From contig CALKWU010000006.1 in the NCBI GenBank assembly GCA_938004015.1, forward strand, positions 24,328 to 88,327: a DNA stretch of 64,000 bases, written 5' to 3'. Positions 21,012 to 31,621 of the stretch are shown here, one piece after another. Every line of letters starts with the position of its first letter. Position 1 is the first letter of the stretch. Position numbers and translations under genes: made by a program. The notes beneath the pieces were generated by a model. That model did no database searches, was not told the origin of the DNA, and was given only the letters and a program-made list of their open reading frames with translations. This DNA comes from an uncultured Oceanobacillus sp. GTDB taxonomy: Bacteria > Bacillota > Bacilli > Bacillales > Amphibacillaceae.

Positions 21012-22727
21012 TTATGTCGACTTCATTTTTGCCCTGTGTTTATCGACAAAATCTTTGGAAGGAGTCACATATAATGTTTTTTGATTATCATAAATGACAT
21101 ATCCCGGCTTAGCCCCTTTTGGCTTCCGTACATTACGGATTTCCGTGTAATCTACAGGGACCGAAGATGATTGTTGTGATTTACTGAAGTAAGCGGCAAG
21201 TTTTGCGGCTTCATAAAGCGTTTCTTCACTCGGATCAGAACTGCGGATGACGACATGGGAACCGGGAATATCTTTCGTATGAAGCCAAACATCACTTTTT
21301 CGGGCGAGTTTCATCGTCAAGTATTCATTTTGTTTATTGTTTTTTCCGACGAGAATAGTCGTCCCGTCAGATGCGACAAATGTTTCCGGTTCAGGTTTCT
21401 TTTGCTTTTTCCGTTTCGTTTTCCGTTGTTTTTTCAAATAGCCTTCTTCCCGCAATTCTTCGCGGATTTCCTCAATGTCTTCTTCATTGGCCACTTCGAT
21501 TTGCTGCAGGAGCCTTTCAAAGTAATCGATTTCGGCTTCTGCTTTTTCAATCTCCTCTTGAACGGCTTTCCGGGAATTCACCAGTTTCCGGTACGTTTTG
21601 AAATATTGTTGTGCATTTTCATTCGGAGATAGTTCCGGATCGAGTTCAATCACCATTTCTTTTTGTTCCGGATCATAGTAATCAATCACTCTCGCCGTTT
21701 CGTCACCGGGACGAATCAAATGGAGGTGAGCGGTGAGCAGTTCTCCATATTTTTGGTACAAATCGGCTTTTTCCGCTTTTTTCAACGTCCGTTTATGTTT
21801 CTGCAATTTTTTTTCATTTTTTTTGATTTCATTTTTCATGAAGCGGGTCAGTTCTTTCGTCTGTTGCCTTACCCGATCCCGTTCTGCTTTACCGCTGAAA
21901 AACGTGTCGAGCATGGCACTCACGGAATCGAAAGACTGCATTTCCCTCTGATCTGCGATTCGTTCAATGACGTGGAATTCTTCTTTTCCATTTTTATAGA
22001 TCGCAGGTTGGTAAACGTTGTTCTTCACTTGTTCATTCACTTCATCGAATTTTTCGATATAAACGGCGATGTCTCCAAGTCTTGCACGTTCCACGATCTC
22101 TTTCGTCATGAAGGGGGAGTAACCGATCAAATGTTTTACGAGTTGGCGATCGATTTTTCCTGAATTGAAATCTATACGCTTCATCACTTCTTCTCCATCC
22201 ACTTCCAATGGATTCAATTTATCCTGTTCCGGAGGACTCACATAATCGAATCCCGGAAGGACCGTCCGATGCCGGTTGATCGTCACCGGAATATGTTTCA
22301 TGCTGTCGATGATTTTTCCGTTGCCCTTGTTGACAAGGATGATGTTGCTATGTCTGCCCATCACTTCAACGATCAATTGTTTTTCCGCTTCATCCCCGAT
22401 TTCATTCCTCGTAAGAAAAGTGAAAACAAGCACCCGTTCCAAACGATCCTGTTCAATGGACGTGATCGTCGCACCGCCGAGATGTTTGCGTAGCACCATG
22501 CAAAACATCGGTGGTTCTTTTGGATTCGTGAGGCTCTCATCTGTCAAATGGATACGGGAATACGTCGGATGTATGGAAAAAAGCAAGGAGTGGTTATCCC
22601 CTTGACTTCGAATTGTAAATAACAGTTCCGTTTCCGTCGGTTGGTAAATTTTATTGATTCTTCCAGGAAGAAGCTTGTTCTTCATTTCTTCTGTCACGGC
22701 ACGCATGACGATACCATCAAATGGCAT
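21012..22727 (-). CDS. rqcH: Ribosome quality control protein RqcH (NFACT/FbpA family)
   Basis: 571 residues. RqcH binds split 50S subunits carrying stalled peptidyl-tRNA and adds C-terminal alanine tails that mark the chain for degradation. Domain order is NFACT-N (1-190, EPPMFCMVLRKH, RNEIGD, MGRHSNIILV), a long coiled coil (about 270-430) and NFACT-R (DGTTILVGKNNKQNEYLT, DVWLHTKDIPGSHVVIR). The start is set at 22727 (MPFDG, behind AGAGGTGAT) rather than 96 bases upstream. At the family's Asp-Arg motif (97-98) this protein reads Glu-Arg. Older names are fibronectin-binding protein A and YloA. Confidence 0.95.
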   Translation of the reverse strand: MPFDGIVMRAVTEEMKNKLLPGRINKIYQPTETELLFTIRSQGDNHSLLFSIHPTYSRIHLTDESLTNPKEPPMFCMVLRKHLGGATITSIEQDRLERVLVFTFLTRNEIGDEAEKQLIVEVMGRHSNIILVNKGNGKIIDSMKHIPVTINRHRTVLPGFDYVSPPEQDKLNPLEVDGEEVMKRIDFNSGKIDRQLVKHLIGYSPFMTKEIVERARLGDIAVYIEKFDEVNEQVKNNVYQPAIYKNGKEEFHVIERIADQREMQSFDSVSAMLDTFFSGKAERDRVRQQTKELTRFMKNEIKKNEKKLQKHKRTLKKAEKADLYQKYGELLTAHLHLIRPGDETARVIDYYDPEQKEMVIELDPELSPNENAQQYFKTYRKLVNSRKAVQEEIEKAEAEIDYFERLLQQIEVANEEDIEEIREELREEGYLKKQRKTKRKKQKKPEPETFVASDGTTILVGKNNKQNEYLTMKLARKSDVWLHTKDIPGSHVVIRSSDPSEETLYEAAKLAAYFSKSQQSSSVPVDYTEIRNVRKPKGAKPGYVIYDNQKTLYVTPSKDFVDKHRAKMKST

Positions 22728-22821
22728 AAGATCACCTCTTCTTAACATTATAGCATTATTTACTTTTCCACGGCATATATATGGGTAGCAGTCTGAATAG
22801 AAAGGGCTTGGGGGAATTTGC

Positions 22822-25476
22822 ATGGAATGGTACCAATTGGATCTCGATCAACTGGAAGAAAAATTGCAGGTGGACGCATCACATGGATTATCTGCCGAAG
22901 AAGCGGCAGAGCGCAAGAAGAAATTCGGCCCGAATGAATTGGAAGCAGATAAAAAGCCGGCACGTTGGCTCCTGTTTTTGAAACAATTCCAAGATTTCAT
23001 GGTACTCGTTTTGTTGGGGGCAACGCTCATTGCCGGATTGTTGGGAGAATACATTGATGCGATTGCCATCATGATCATCGTATTGATCAATGGTTTCATC
23101 GGATACTTCCAGGAACAGAAGGCGGAAAATTCTTTGGAAAAAATCAAACAGTTATCCGCACCTGTAAGTACCGTGAAAAGAAGCGGAAATTGGGAGAACA
23201 TCAATTCCCACGAACTTGTCGTCGGCGACATCGTAAAAATCAAAAGCGGTGACAGGGTACCTGCCGATATCCGTATCATCGAAGCGAACAGTTTAGAATT
23301 GGAAGAATCGGCTCTGACAGGGGAATCTTTGCCTGTCGAAAAAATCGGACAAGCGATACCGGGAGAAAAACTCGATGCCCAAGACCAACGGAATATGGGC
23401 TTTATGGGTACGCTTGTCACGAAAGGAAATGGGACAGGCATTGTCGTGAAGACCGGCATGAAAACGGAAATGGGGAAGATCGCTTCGTTAATGATGAGTA
23501 CGAAAAAAATGATCACCCCGCTGGAACGGCGTTTAGCGGAGTTGGGGAAATTGTTGATCATCCTTGCTTTCCTTCTCACCGCTTTGGTCGTCGTTCTCGG
23601 AATCATGCAAGGCAGACCTTTGTATCAAATGTTTTTTGCCGGTGTTTCCTTGGCGGTGGCAGCTATTCCGGAAGGGCTTCCGGCGATTGTCACTGTTGCG
23701 CTCTCTCTAGGTGTCCAACGGATGATCAAGCGGAAGGCGATTGTCAGGAAATTGTCTTCTGTGGAAACGTTGGGATCGGCTTCTGTCATTTGTTCCGACA
23801 AGACGGGCACGATGACGGAAAACGAAATGACCGTGAAGAAGATCTATGTGAATGATGATTTTCTCAAATTGACGGGAGAAGGGTATCAAACGAAAGGTGA
23901 TATTTACCTCGGCAAGCAAAAAGTCGATCGGACATATCCGAACTTGGAAGCGATGCTCCGTTACGGAGTTCTTTGCAACCAAGCGACATTGCAAAAAAAG
24001 AATGGTCAATATATGGTCGATGGTGATCCGCTAGATGGCGCTTTGCTCGTTGCTGCGGAAAAATTTGGTTTGGACGGAAACGTGAAACATCGTTATCGAA
24101 TCATCAAAGAAATTCCTTTCGACTCCACAAGAAAGCGAATGAGTGTCATCGTCGCTGATGACAACGGGAGACGTTTCCTTATTACAAAGGGGGCACCAGA
24201 TGTATTGCTTCCGCGATCCAGCTTTTTCTTGACAAAAGCTGGAAGAAAATTGATGCAATCGACGGATCGAGCGAGATGGAATGAAGCGGTGGAACAAATG
24301 GCAAATGAAGCATTGCGGATTATCGGGATCGGCATCCGTCCTTTAACAAAAGAAGATGGGATGGATGATGAGATGGTGGAAAGGGAGTTGACGTTCATCG
24401 GATTGTTCGGGATGATCGACCCACCGCGGAAGGAAGTGAAACCAGCGATTTTTGCCTGTAAACAAGCCGGCATCAAAACCGTCATGATCACGGGAGACCA
24501 TGCGAATACGGCAACTGCCATCGCCAAAGAATTGGACCTGATGCCAGAGCACGGACAAGTCATCACCGGAAGCGAACTGAATCAAATGAACCAATTGGAG
24601 TTGGAAAAACAAATCGAAAATTTTTATGTATTTGCAAGAGTAACACCGGAACATAAACTGCGGATTGTACAAGCCTTCCAAAGCAATGGCCATATCGTCG
24701 CCATGACGGGGGATGGTGTGAATGATGCACCTTCCATCAAAGCGGCGGATATCGGAATCAGCATGGGGATAGCAGGTACAGATGTGACGAAAGAGGCTTC
24801 TTCCTTAGTATTGATGGATGACAATTTTGCGACGATCAAAGCAGCGATTGATGAAGGCAGGAACATTTATGAAAACATCCGGAAGTTCATCCGCTATTTG
24901 CTCGCATCCAATGTCGGTGAAATTCTCGTCATGTTGTTCGCCGTCATGCTCGCCATGCCCCTCCCGTTGGTCCCTGTGCAAATTTTATGGGTCAATCTTG
25001 TCACCGATGGACTGCCTGCCATGGCGTTAGGTATGGACACGCCGGAAGAAGATGTGATGAAGCGGAAACCACGGAATCCACGTGAAGGAATATTCGCCCG
25101 CGGACTCGGCTATAAAATCATCAGTAGAGGGATCATGATCGGGATCATTTCATTGATCGCTTTTATGATCGCTTATGGGAATAATCCAGACAACTTGATT
25201 TATGCACAAACGATGACATTTACTACATTGGTGATGGCGCAACTGATCCACGTTTTCGATTGTCGTAGTGAAAAATCGATATTTGCGCGAAATCCTTTAG
25301 AAAATAAATATTTGCTCTTCGCCGTGTTTTCTTCGATTCTATTATTGCTCATCGTCATATACTGGCCACCTTTACAACCTGTTTTCCATACGACAGCCCT
25401 TGATTTATTAGACTGGTTGTTGGTGCTTGTTTTAAGTTTCATCCCGACTGGAATGTTTGCAGTCACAAAAAAGTGA
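22822..25476 (+). CDS. yloB: Calcium-transporting P-type ATPase (YloB)
   Basis: P2A (SERCA-like) cation pump of 884 residues. It has an N-terminal cation-ATPase domain, the TGES dephosphorylation loop (SALTGESLPVEK), the ion-binding PEGLP in TM4 (AIPEGLPAIV), and phosphorylation Asp326 in CSDKTGTMTENE. The nucleotide domain includes KGAPDVLLP, the hinge GDGVND is at 630-635, and about ten membrane spans are present with a C-terminal transporter domain. B. subtilis YloB is a Ca2+ pump made during sporulation; the substrate here is inferred by family. It is divergent from rqcH, and the 94-base gap contains a minus-strand TATAAT (22747-22752). Confidence 0.95.
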   Translation: MEWYQLDLDQLEEKLQVDASHGLSAEEAAERKKKFGPNELEADKKPARWLLFLKQFQDFMVLVLLGATLIAGLLGEYIDAIAIMIIVLINGFIGYFQEQKAENSLEKIKQLSAPVSTVKRSGNWENINSHELVVGDIVKIKSGDRVPADIRIIEANSLELEESALTGESLPVEKIGQAIPGEKLDAQDQRNMGFMGTLVTKGNGTGIVVKTGMKTEMGKIASLMMSTKKMITPLERRLAELGKLLIILAFLLTALVVVLGIMQGRPLYQMFFAGVSLAVAAIPEGLPAIVTVALSLGVQRMIKRKAIVRKLSSVETLGSASVICSDKTGTMTENEMTVKKIYVNDDFLKLTGEGYQTKGDIYLGKQKVDRTYPNLEAMLRYGVLCNQATLQKKNGQYMVDGDPLDGALLVAAEKFGLDGNVKHRYRIIKEIPFDSTRKRMSVIVADDNGRRFLITKGAPDVLLPRSSFFLTKAGRKLMQSTDRARWNEAVEQMANEALRIIGIGIRPLTKEDGMDDEMVERELTFIGLFGMIDPPRKEVKPAIFACKQAGIKTVMITGDHANTATAIAKELDLMPEHGQVITGSELNQMNQLELEKQIENFYVFARVTPEHKLRIVQAFQSNGHIVAMTGDGVNDAPSIKAADIGISMGIAGTDVTKEASSLVLMDDNFATIKAAIDEGRNIYENIRKFIRYLLASNVGEILVMLFAVMLAMPLPLVPVQILWVNLVTDGLPAMALGMDTPEEDVMKRKPRNPREGIFARGLGYKIISRGIMIGIISLIAFMIAYGNNPDNLIYAQTMTFTTLVMAQLIHVFDCRSEKSIFARNPLENKYLLFAVFSSILLLLIVIYWPPLQPVFHTTALDLLDWLLVLVLSFIPTGMFAVTKK

Positions 25477-25480
25477 AGGT

Positions 25481-25533
25481 AACGCCTTGTCTGCCTACTC
25501 AAAATGAGGGGAAAGAAGACAGGGCGTTTTTTC
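25481..25533 (+). terminator. Terminator after yloB
   Basis: ACGCCTTGTCT (25482-25492) pairs with AGACAGGGCGT (25517-25527) through one G-T pair. A T6 run follows. Confidence 0.85.
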
Positions 25534-25599
25534 GTCCCATATTACGGGTGGATTATGTTAAAATAAAGTACCAACACTTTTACAAAGGTAGTGATATCG

Positions 25600-26481
25600 T
25601 TGGTTTTAAGTATGACCGGATATGGGAAACATGTCATTGAAAAAGATACGTACCAAATCGCCGTGGAAATGCGGTCTGTTAATAATCGTTTTATGGATAT
25701 TTCCATCAAAATGCCACGGAGCTTCTATCATTTGGAAGATAAAATCAAAAAAATCATTAAAACATATTTCAATCGCGGGAAAATAGAAGTGTTCATCTCC
25801 GTTGATGGACAAGGTTATATCCAGAAAAAATTACACGTTGATTGGGATTTGTTGGAACAATATGAAGAAAAGATCGCTGAAGTGAAAAAACGTCATCACA
25901 TTGCCGGAAATTGGACGATGGATCATCTGTTCCAAGTGGACGATCTTTTCATCGTGGATGAAGAAGAGACGCAAGATGAATCGTTACAACAATCACTGAT
26001 CCTTGCCATTGAAAAATCTTGTGAAAATCTTCTTGCCATGCGCCAAACGGAAGGGGAATTTCTTGAAAAAGATCTCTATTCCCGCTTGGCTACCCTCCAG
26101 ACGCTTACCGAATCGTTGCAAGAAATCCGACCGCAGGTGATCGAAAGCTATCGGGAAAGAATTAAAAAACGGATTGATGAACATTTGGCAGGATACAGTA
26201 ATATTGATGAAGATCGGCTGATGCAAGAAGTCGCTTTATTGGCGGAAAAGGGAGACATCACCGAAGAATTGACCCGTCTTTCCAGCCATATCGAGCAAAT
26301 GGAAAAAACATTGAAAGAAGATGGAAGCATCGGAAGGAAGCTCGATTTCATCTGCCAGGAAATGCTCCGGGAAGCGAATACGATTGGAGCAAAATCGACA
26401 AGTACGGAAGTGAACGAACTGGACGTCCAATTGAAAACCGAGATTGAAAAAATCAAAGAGCAAGTGCAAAACATTGAATGA
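25600..26481 (+). CDS. yloC: YicC/YloC family endoribonuclease
   Basis: 293 residues of the YicC family, recently characterised as a metal-dependent hexameric endoribonuclease. The N-terminal signature SMTGYGK is immediately after the start, followed by VEMRSVNNRFMDI; the C-terminal DUF1732 part ends in GRKLDFICQEMLREANTIGAKS. The start is set at TTG 25600, preceded by AAAGGTAGTGAT; a GTG at 25591 lies within that ribosome binding site. It heads the yloC-remA-gmk-rpoZ group. Confidence 0.92.
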   Translation: MVLSMTGYGKHVIEKDTYQIAVEMRSVNNRFMDISIKMPRSFYHLEDKIKKIIKTYFNRGKIEVFISVDGQGYIQKKLHVDWDLLEQYEEKIAEVKKRHHIAGNWTMDHLFQVDDLFIVDEEETQDESLQQSLILAIEKSCENLLAMRQTEGEFLEKDLYSRLATLQTLTESLQEIRPQVIESYRERIKKRIDEHLAGYSNIDEDRLMQEVALLAEKGDITEELTRLSSHIEQMEKTLKEDGSIGRKLDFICQEMLREANTIGAKSTSTEVNELDVQLKTEIEKIKEQVQNIE

Positions 26482-26576
26482 TTTTTCTTTTGAAACATTG
26501 GATATCCGCATCGTTTTTTGTTATCCTAAAGTAAAATAAAATATGGTTGTGTCTGGCCGGTAGAGGGGGAGCCAAG

Positions 26577-26840
26577 TTGAATCTTACGTTAATCAATATC
26601 GGATTCGGCAATGTCGTATCAGCGAACCGCATCATTTCCATCGTGTCTCCGGAATCGGCTCCAATCAAACGGATTATTTCGGATGCAAGAGACAACAACA
26701 AATTGATTGACGCTACATATGGAAGAAGGACGCGAGCTGTCATCATCACGGACAGTGATCATGTGATTTTATCTGCGGTACAACCGGAAACAGTTGGCCA
26801 GCGAGTAATGAACCATGACGACATTGCGGATGAATCGTAG
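26577..26840 (+). CDS. remA: RemA/YlzA, biofilm matrix and osmolyte gene regulator
   Basis: DNA-binding protein of 87 residues that in B. subtilis activates extracellular matrix operons and an osmoprotectant transporter. It is nearly invariant in Bacillus: [41 protein letters not shown] and [13 protein letters not shown] are all present. The start is TTG 26577 behind GAGGGGGA; the longer frame from 26547 is unsupported. It lies between yloC and gmk as in B. subtilis. Confidence 0.95.
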   Translation: MNLTLINIGFGNVVSANRIISIVSPESAPIKRIISDARDNNKLIDATYGRRTRAVIITDSDHVILSAVQPETVGQRVMNHDDIADES

Positions 26841-26885
26841 GATCGTTGTATGTAATCACAGCAGCAAGTTTAGGAGGATACGCAA

Positions 26886-27500
26886 TTGAAGGATGAATCA
26901 GGGATTTTGTTTGTCCTTTCCGGTCCGTCTGGTGTCGGAAAAGGAACGGTCAGAAAAAGATTATTTGAAGAAAAGACCGATTTGGAATACTCCATTTCCA
27001 TGACGACACGGGAGAAGCGCCCCGGGGAAAAAGAAGGGGTAGACTATTTTTATCGGACGAAAGAAGAATTCGAACGGATGATCGCCAACAACGAACTGTT
27101 GGAATATGCAAAATACGTCAATAACTATTATGGTACACCTCGCGCCTTCGTCGAAGAAACATTGGCGAAAGGAAAAGACGTCTTTTTGGAAATCGAAGTC
27201 CAGGGCGCTATGCAAGTAAAGGAAAATTTCCCGGAAGGAGTCTTTATCTTTCTTTTTCCACCGAGTTTGGATGAATTGAAATACCGAATCGAAAGTCGTG
27301 GGACGGAAACGGAAGAGCTTGTCATCAATCGCTTGAAAGAGGCACGTAAAGAAATAGAAATGATGCATTTTTACGATTATGTCGTCGTGAATGATGATGT
27401 GGATCAAGCGGTCGAGAGGATTAAAGCGATTATCCAAAGTGAACATTTACGGAGAGAACGGGTCGAGAAACAATACAAAAGAATTTTGGAGGTAGAATAA
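26886..27500 (+). CDS. gmk: Guanylate kinase
   Basis: Phosphorylates GMP to GDP with ATP; 204 residues. The P-loop is [13 protein letters not shown] (about 9-21). The GMP-binding region includes [33 protein letters not shown] and [11 protein letters not shown]. The start is TTG 26886 with TAGGAGGA upstream. Two bases separate its stop from rpoZ, which is the standard pairing. Confidence 0.97.
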   Translation: MKDESGILFVLSGPSGVGKGTVRKRLFEEKTDLEYSISMTTREKRPGEKEGVDYFYRTKEEFERMIANNELLEYAKYVNNYYGTPRAFVEETLAKGKDVFLEIEVQGAMQVKENFPEGVFIFLFPPSLDELKYRIESRGTETEELVINRLKEARKEIEMMHFYDYVVVNDDVDQAVERIKAIIQSEHLRRERVEKQYKRILEVE

Positions 27501-27502
27501 AC

Positions 27503-27697
27503 ATGATGTTGGAACCATCCATCGACAAACTACAAGAACGAATCCAATCCAAATATCAACTGGTCATTTTATCTTCACGCCGGGCTAGACAATTGGCGGA
27601 TGGCGAAAAACCGTTAATTGAAGAGCCGAAATCCCACAAATTGGTCGGAGTGGCTCTTGAGGAGATCGCGGAAGGTAAACTGACAATCAAAGAATAA
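27503..27697 (+). CDS. rpoZ: RNA polymerase omega subunit
   Basis: Small RNA polymerase subunit of 64 residues that folds against beta-prime and helps assembly. The family core is visible as LEPSIDKLQERIQSKYQLVILSS (in parts), RRARQLADGE and KLVGVALEEIAEGKL. Two ATG codons at 27503 and 27506 lie 10 and 13 bases after GGAGG; the first is taken. It is followed by a 270-base intergenic stretch holding a structured element. Confidence 0.95.
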   Translation: MMLEPSIDKLQERIQSKYQLVILSSRRARQLADGEKPLIEEPKSHKLVGVALEEIAEGKLTIKE

Positions 27698-27727
27698 TCG
27701 TCGGCTCGTAACATCATTAAACGGATT

Positions 27728-27880
27728 CCGAACAATTCCAGTTGACAAACGGCTCCGGAAAACATGTTCTAATTTCATATTCAATGCATCGACAACCGTC
27801 TATATATGGCAATGACTCAGTCGATGCTGAAAGTGCCCGAACAATTCCGGAGTTGGTGCGTCGAATTGTTCGGTTTTTTT
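27728..27880 (+). repeat. Structured intergenic element C with terminator, between rpoZ and coaBC
   Basis: CCGAACAATT occurs twice (27728-27737 and 27837-27846), and both copies can pair with the single AATTGTTCGG at 27864-27873, which is followed by T7. The short fold is a strong terminator. The long fold would enclose an 8-bp hairpin, GCATCGAC/GTCGATGC (27786-27793 with 27820-27827). The terminator loop TTCCGGAGTTGGTGCGTCG (27845-27863) nearly repeats 19929-19947 after pyrE (17 of 19 bases). It may be a terminator, an attenuator or a dispersed element. A TTGACA at 27742-27747 has no well-spaced -10. Confidence 0.7.
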
Positions 27881-27967
27881 GTATGCCTTCATTCATCGAT
27901 TCGCATGATTATCGTTTCCCTAGTGAAATATGGTAAACTGAAGGCAGATAAGAGAGGGGAATTCAAC

Positions 27968-29176
27968 ATGGTGAAAGGTAAAAATATACTAGTCGGCGTA
28001 TCTGGTGGAATCGCCGTATATAAAGCTTGTATTCTTACGAGTAAATTGACGCAACAAGGCGCCAATGTGAAAGTGGTCATGACGGAAAATGCGCAGAAAT
28101 TCGTCACACCGCTCACTTTCCAAGCGTTATCTCGAAATCCTGTTTACATTGATACGTTCGATGAAAAAGATCCGGAAAAAATCGCCCATATCGATATTGC
28201 CGATTGGGCGGAAATTGCCATCGTCGCACCAGCAACGGCGAACATCATCGGAAAGTTGGCAAATGGCATTGCCGACGATATGCTTTCCACCACGTTATTG
28301 GCTACACGTGCCGACGTATACATTGCACCGGCCATGAATGTCCACATGTACAACAATTCGGCTGTCGTGAAAAATATGCAGCAATTGGAAGAATGGGGCT
28401 ATCATTTCATCGAGCCGGGTGCCGGCTATTTAGCATGCGGCTATGTAGGGAAAGGAAGATTGGAAGAACCGGAGACGATCATTGACGTCATCAAACGACA
28501 TCAACAACGGGAAGAACCGTTGAAAGGGAAGAACGTATTGATTTCTGCCGGACCAACCCGGGAAGTCATCGATCCCGTGCGTTTTTTTTCCAACCGTTCC
28601 TCAGGAAAAATGGGCTTTGCTTTGGCGGAAGCAGCTTTTGAATTAGGTGCAGACGTGACGGTCGTCGCCGGCCCGACGAATATCGAATTGCAACATGCCA
28701 ATATCAAACGAATTGATGTCGTATCTGCAGAAGAAATGTATCAAACGATTCATGAATACTACCCGGAAAGCGATATCGTCATCAAAGCTGCGGCGGTCGC
28801 CGATTACCGCCCGAAAGTCACGCATCAAGAAAAGATGAAAAAAACGGGCGGGGACATTGTCGTAGAAATGGAACGGACGAAAGATATCTTGCAATCGTTA
28901 GGTGAAAAGAAAGAAAATCAATTTCTCGTCGGTTTTGCAGCGGAAACCGTAAATGCACTGGAATACGGGAAAGAAAAACTCAAAAAGAAAAATCTCGATG
29001 CCATCGTCATCAACAATGTGGCGGAAGAAGGTGCCGGTTTTGCCGGTGATACGAATATCGTCACCTATTTGAATCGTTCGTTACAAGAAGAAACTTTACC
29101 GCTTTTGACGAAAAAAGAAGTAGCGGAAAAACTATGGCAATTCATTATCCGTGATATGAAGGATGAGAAAAAGTGA
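27968..29176 (+). CDS. coaBC: Bifunctional phosphopantothenoylcysteine decarboxylase / phosphopantothenate-cysteine ligase
   Basis: Carries out two consecutive steps of coenzyme A synthesis; 402 residues. The FMN-dependent CoaC half has catalytic His74 ([10 protein letters not shown]), substrate motif PAMN (121-124) and the flap Cys157 ([11 protein letters not shown]). The CoaB half begins near 185 ([20 protein letters not shown]) with SSGKMG and [11 protein letters not shown] 27968 follows AGAGAGGGG; the open frame extends upstream through the intergenic element but without family similarity. It overlaps priA by four bases. Confidence 0.96.
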   Translation: MVKGKNILVGVSGGIAVYKACILTSKLTQQGANVKVVMTENAQKFVTPLTFQALSRNPVYIDTFDEKDPEKIAHIDIADWAEIAIVAPATANIIGKLANGIADDMLSTTLLATRADVYIAPAMNVHMYNNSAVVKNMQQLEEWGYHFIEPGAGYLACGYVGKGRLEEPETIIDVIKRHQQREEPLKGKNVLISAGPTREVIDPVRFFSNRSSGKMGFALAEAAFELGADVTVVAGPTNIELQHANIKRIDVVSAEEMYQTIHEYYPESDIVIKAAAVADYRPKVTHQEKMKKTGGDIVVEMERTKDILQSLGEKKENQFLVGFAAETVNALEYGKEKLKKKNLDAIVINNVAEEGAGFAGDTNIVTYLNRSLQEETLPLLTKKEVAEKLWQFIIRDMKDEKK

Positions 29177-31581
29177 ACGTCGCAAAAGTGATTGTCGATG
29201 TGCCGGCAGCAACGATCGATCAAACTTTCGATTATGAAATTCCTGAAAAATTCCGGCACATTCTCGTTCCTGGAATGCGGGTCATCGTCCCTTTTGGCCC
29301 GCGTAAAATTATGGGCTTCGTCGTGAAAATCACCGACGAATCATCTTTTGACCAATTAAAACCGATTGCCGAAGTATTGGATGTCGAACCCGTCCTTACC
29401 GAAGAATTGCTTGAATTAGGAAAATGGCTGGCCGAAGAAACATTATCCCTTTCCATTTCCGCTTTGCAAGTGATGCTTCCGCAAGTATTGAAGTCGAATT
29501 ATAAGAAAGAAATCGTCCGTTTGAATGAAGCGAGACTAGCTGATCAATGGGAGGATTTGTTCCAAGGGCGTGATGTCCTTCCTTTTGAGGAATTCGAACA
29601 ATCAAATCTCAGCTATTATCAATTGCAAAAAGAAGTGGAAGCCGGTAATCTCAGCATCGACTATCTCGTCGAGTCGCGGATCACGAAAAAATTTATGACG
29701 ATGGTCTATCCGAAAAAGGAAATCCATCTCTTGGAAGAGGCATTGCTCGACTTGCCGAAAACGGCGAAAAAGCAACGGGCAATCCTCGACTTTTTTATCG
29801 ATCATCCGGAAGAAATCCCGCAAAAAACATTGCTCGCCAAATTGCAGATATCCTCGAGCACGGTAAAGGCTTTAGTGGATAAAGGTTTGCTGGATACGTA
29901 CCGGAAAGAGGTGTACAGGAACCCTTATGACGATGATGCAATTGAACGGACAGAACCTCTGCCCTTGACAGATGAGCAGCAACAAGCAATCGAACCGATA
30001 TTGGAATCAATCGAAAAAGAAAAACATGACGTGTTTTTGTTGCATGGGGTAACGGGCAGTGGTAAAACGGAAATATACTTGCAGGCCATTCAAGAGGTGA
30101 TTAACCAAGGGAAAGAAGCAATTGTCCTCGTACCGGAAATTTCCTTGACACCGCAAATGGTGAAACGGTTCAAAAGTAGATTCGGTAAAAACGTCGCCGT
30201 CATGCATAGTGCCTTATCGGCCGGCGAAAAATTCGATGAGTGGCGGAAAATCCAACGGAAAGAAGTTCAAGTTGTCGTCGGTGCCCGCTCGGCCATATTT
30301 TCACCGTTTGAAAATTTGGGCATCATCATTATTGATGAAGAACATGAAACGACATACAAACAAGAAGAACAACCACGTTACCATGCCCGGGACGTGGCGA
30401 TTTACCGGGGCAAAAAGAATGATTTCCCAGTCGTATTAGGCAGTGCGACTCCTACGCTCGAATCTTATGCGAGAGCGGCAAAAGGGGTATATAAACTTGC
30501 GACCTTGAAAAAACGGACGAATGAAAAACCGATGCCGGAAGTGACGACCGTCGATATGCGTAAAGAATTGCATGCAGGAAATCGGACGATGTTTTCCCGA
30601 TTACTAATGGAAAAAATGCGGGAAGCTTTGAAAAAAGGCGAACAAATCGTCCTGCTATTGAATCGACGAGGCTATTCCACTTTCGTCATGTGCCGGGAAT
30701 GTGGCCATGTAGCGGAATGTCCCCACTGTGACATCGCCCTCACGTACCATAAAAACAATCAACGTTTGAAATGCCACTATTGTTCGTTTGAAGAACCGGT
30801 TCCGAATCGTTGTCCGGAATGTGCAAGCAATTTGATCCGCTATTTCGGAACGGGCACACAACGGGTCGAAGAAGCATTACTGCAATTGCTTCCTGAAGCC
30901 CGGGTCATCCGGATGGACGTGGATACGACGAGGCGAAAGGGAGCCCATGAAAAATTGCTGCGGGATTTCGTCGAGAAAAAAGCGGATATTTTGCTCGGAA
31001 CGCAAATGATCGCGAAGGGCTTGGATTTTGAAAACGTCACTCTTGTTGGAGTGCTTGCTGCCGACTCGATGCTCCATTTACCGGATTTCCGTTCATCGGA
31101 AAAAACGTTCCAGCTTCTCACCCAAGTGAGTGGCCGGGCAGGACGCCATGAGTTGACCGGAGAGGTCATCGTCCAAACATACACACCAGATCATTACAGC
31201 ATCGAATTGGCGAGCAAATATGATTTTGAGACGTTCTACAAAAAAGAAATGGCGATGAGGCGAAGATTCCAATACCCGCCATACTATTATTTAGTATTGA
31301 TTACGGTGAGTGACCCGAATCATGTGCATGCGATTCAGGCGGCACAACGGATGGTGCAATTGCTCGAGAAACGGGTCAGTCCGCAAACAGTGATTTTAGG
31401 CCCAACTCCTTCACCGATCGCACGCATAAAGGAAAGATATCGCTATCAATGCATCATCAAATATAAACGAGAACCGGAATTGCGCCGTCATATACAACAA
31501 GTGACCGATTTCGTCGAAAATGGAAGTCAGACGAATGATTTGCAAATCATTGTCGATATGCAACCTTACCATATGATGTAA
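29173..31581 (+). CDS. priA: Primosomal protein N' (replication restart helicase PriA)
   Basis: Superfamily 2 DNA helicase of 802 residues that recognises stalled forks and reloads the replicative helicase. It has an N-terminal 3' DNA-binding domain, a winged-helix region, Walker [16 protein letters not shown] (about 288-302) and a DEEH Walker B. A paired zinc site is inserted between helicase motifs ([29 protein letters not shown]). The C-terminal lobe includes [11 protein letters not shown]. The GTG start overlaps the coaBC stop. def normally follows but is absent here. Confidence 0.97.
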   Translation: MNVAKVIVDVPAATIDQTFDYEIPEKFRHILVPGMRVIVPFGPRKIMGFVVKITDESSFDQLKPIAEVLDVEPVLTEELLELGKWLAEETLSLSISALQVMLPQVLKSNYKKEIVRLNEARLADQWEDLFQGRDVLPFEEFEQSNLSYYQLQKEVEAGNLSIDYLVESRITKKFMTMVYPKKEIHLLEEALLDLPKTAKKQRAILDFFIDHPEEIPQKTLLAKLQISSSTVKALVDKGLLDTYRKEVYRNPYDDDAIERTEPLPLTDEQQQAIEPILESIEKEKHDVFLLHGVTGSGKTEIYLQAIQEVINQGKEAIVLVPEISLTPQMVKRFKSRFGKNVAVMHSALSAGEKFDEWRKIQRKEVQVVVGARSAIFSPFENLGIIIIDEEHETTYKQEEQPRYHARDVAIYRGKKNDFPVVLGSATPTLESYARAAKGVYKLATLKKRTNEKPMPEVTTVDMRKELHAGNRTMFSRLLMEKMREALKKGEQIVLLLNRRGYSTFVMCRECGHVAECPHCDIALTYHKNNQRLKCHYCSFEEPVPNRCPECASNLIRYFGTGTQRVEEALLQLLPEARVIRMDVDTTRRKGAHEKLLRDFVEKKADILLGTQMIAKGLDFENVTLVGVLAADSMLHLPDFRSSEKTFQLLTQVSGRAGRHELTGEVIVQTYTPDHYSIELASKYDFETFYKKEMAMRRRFQYPPYYYLVLITVSDPNHVHAIQAAQRMVQLLEKRVSPQTVILGPTPSPIARIKERYRYQCIIKYKREPELRRHIQQVTDFVENGSQTNDLQIIVDMQPYHMM

Positions 31582-31621
31582 TAGAACAATCATGAATAGA
31601 TGTTGGAAAGAAGGTTTTAAT

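Noticed and set aside
22728..22823. Extended N-terminus for rqcH
   Set aside because: The extension covers the divergent promoter region and a ribosome binding site, and family proteins begin at M(S/P)FDG.
27806..27967. Extended N-terminus for coaBC
   Set aside because: It runs through a terminator and has no CoaC similarity. The flavoprotein begins at [14 protein letters not shown].
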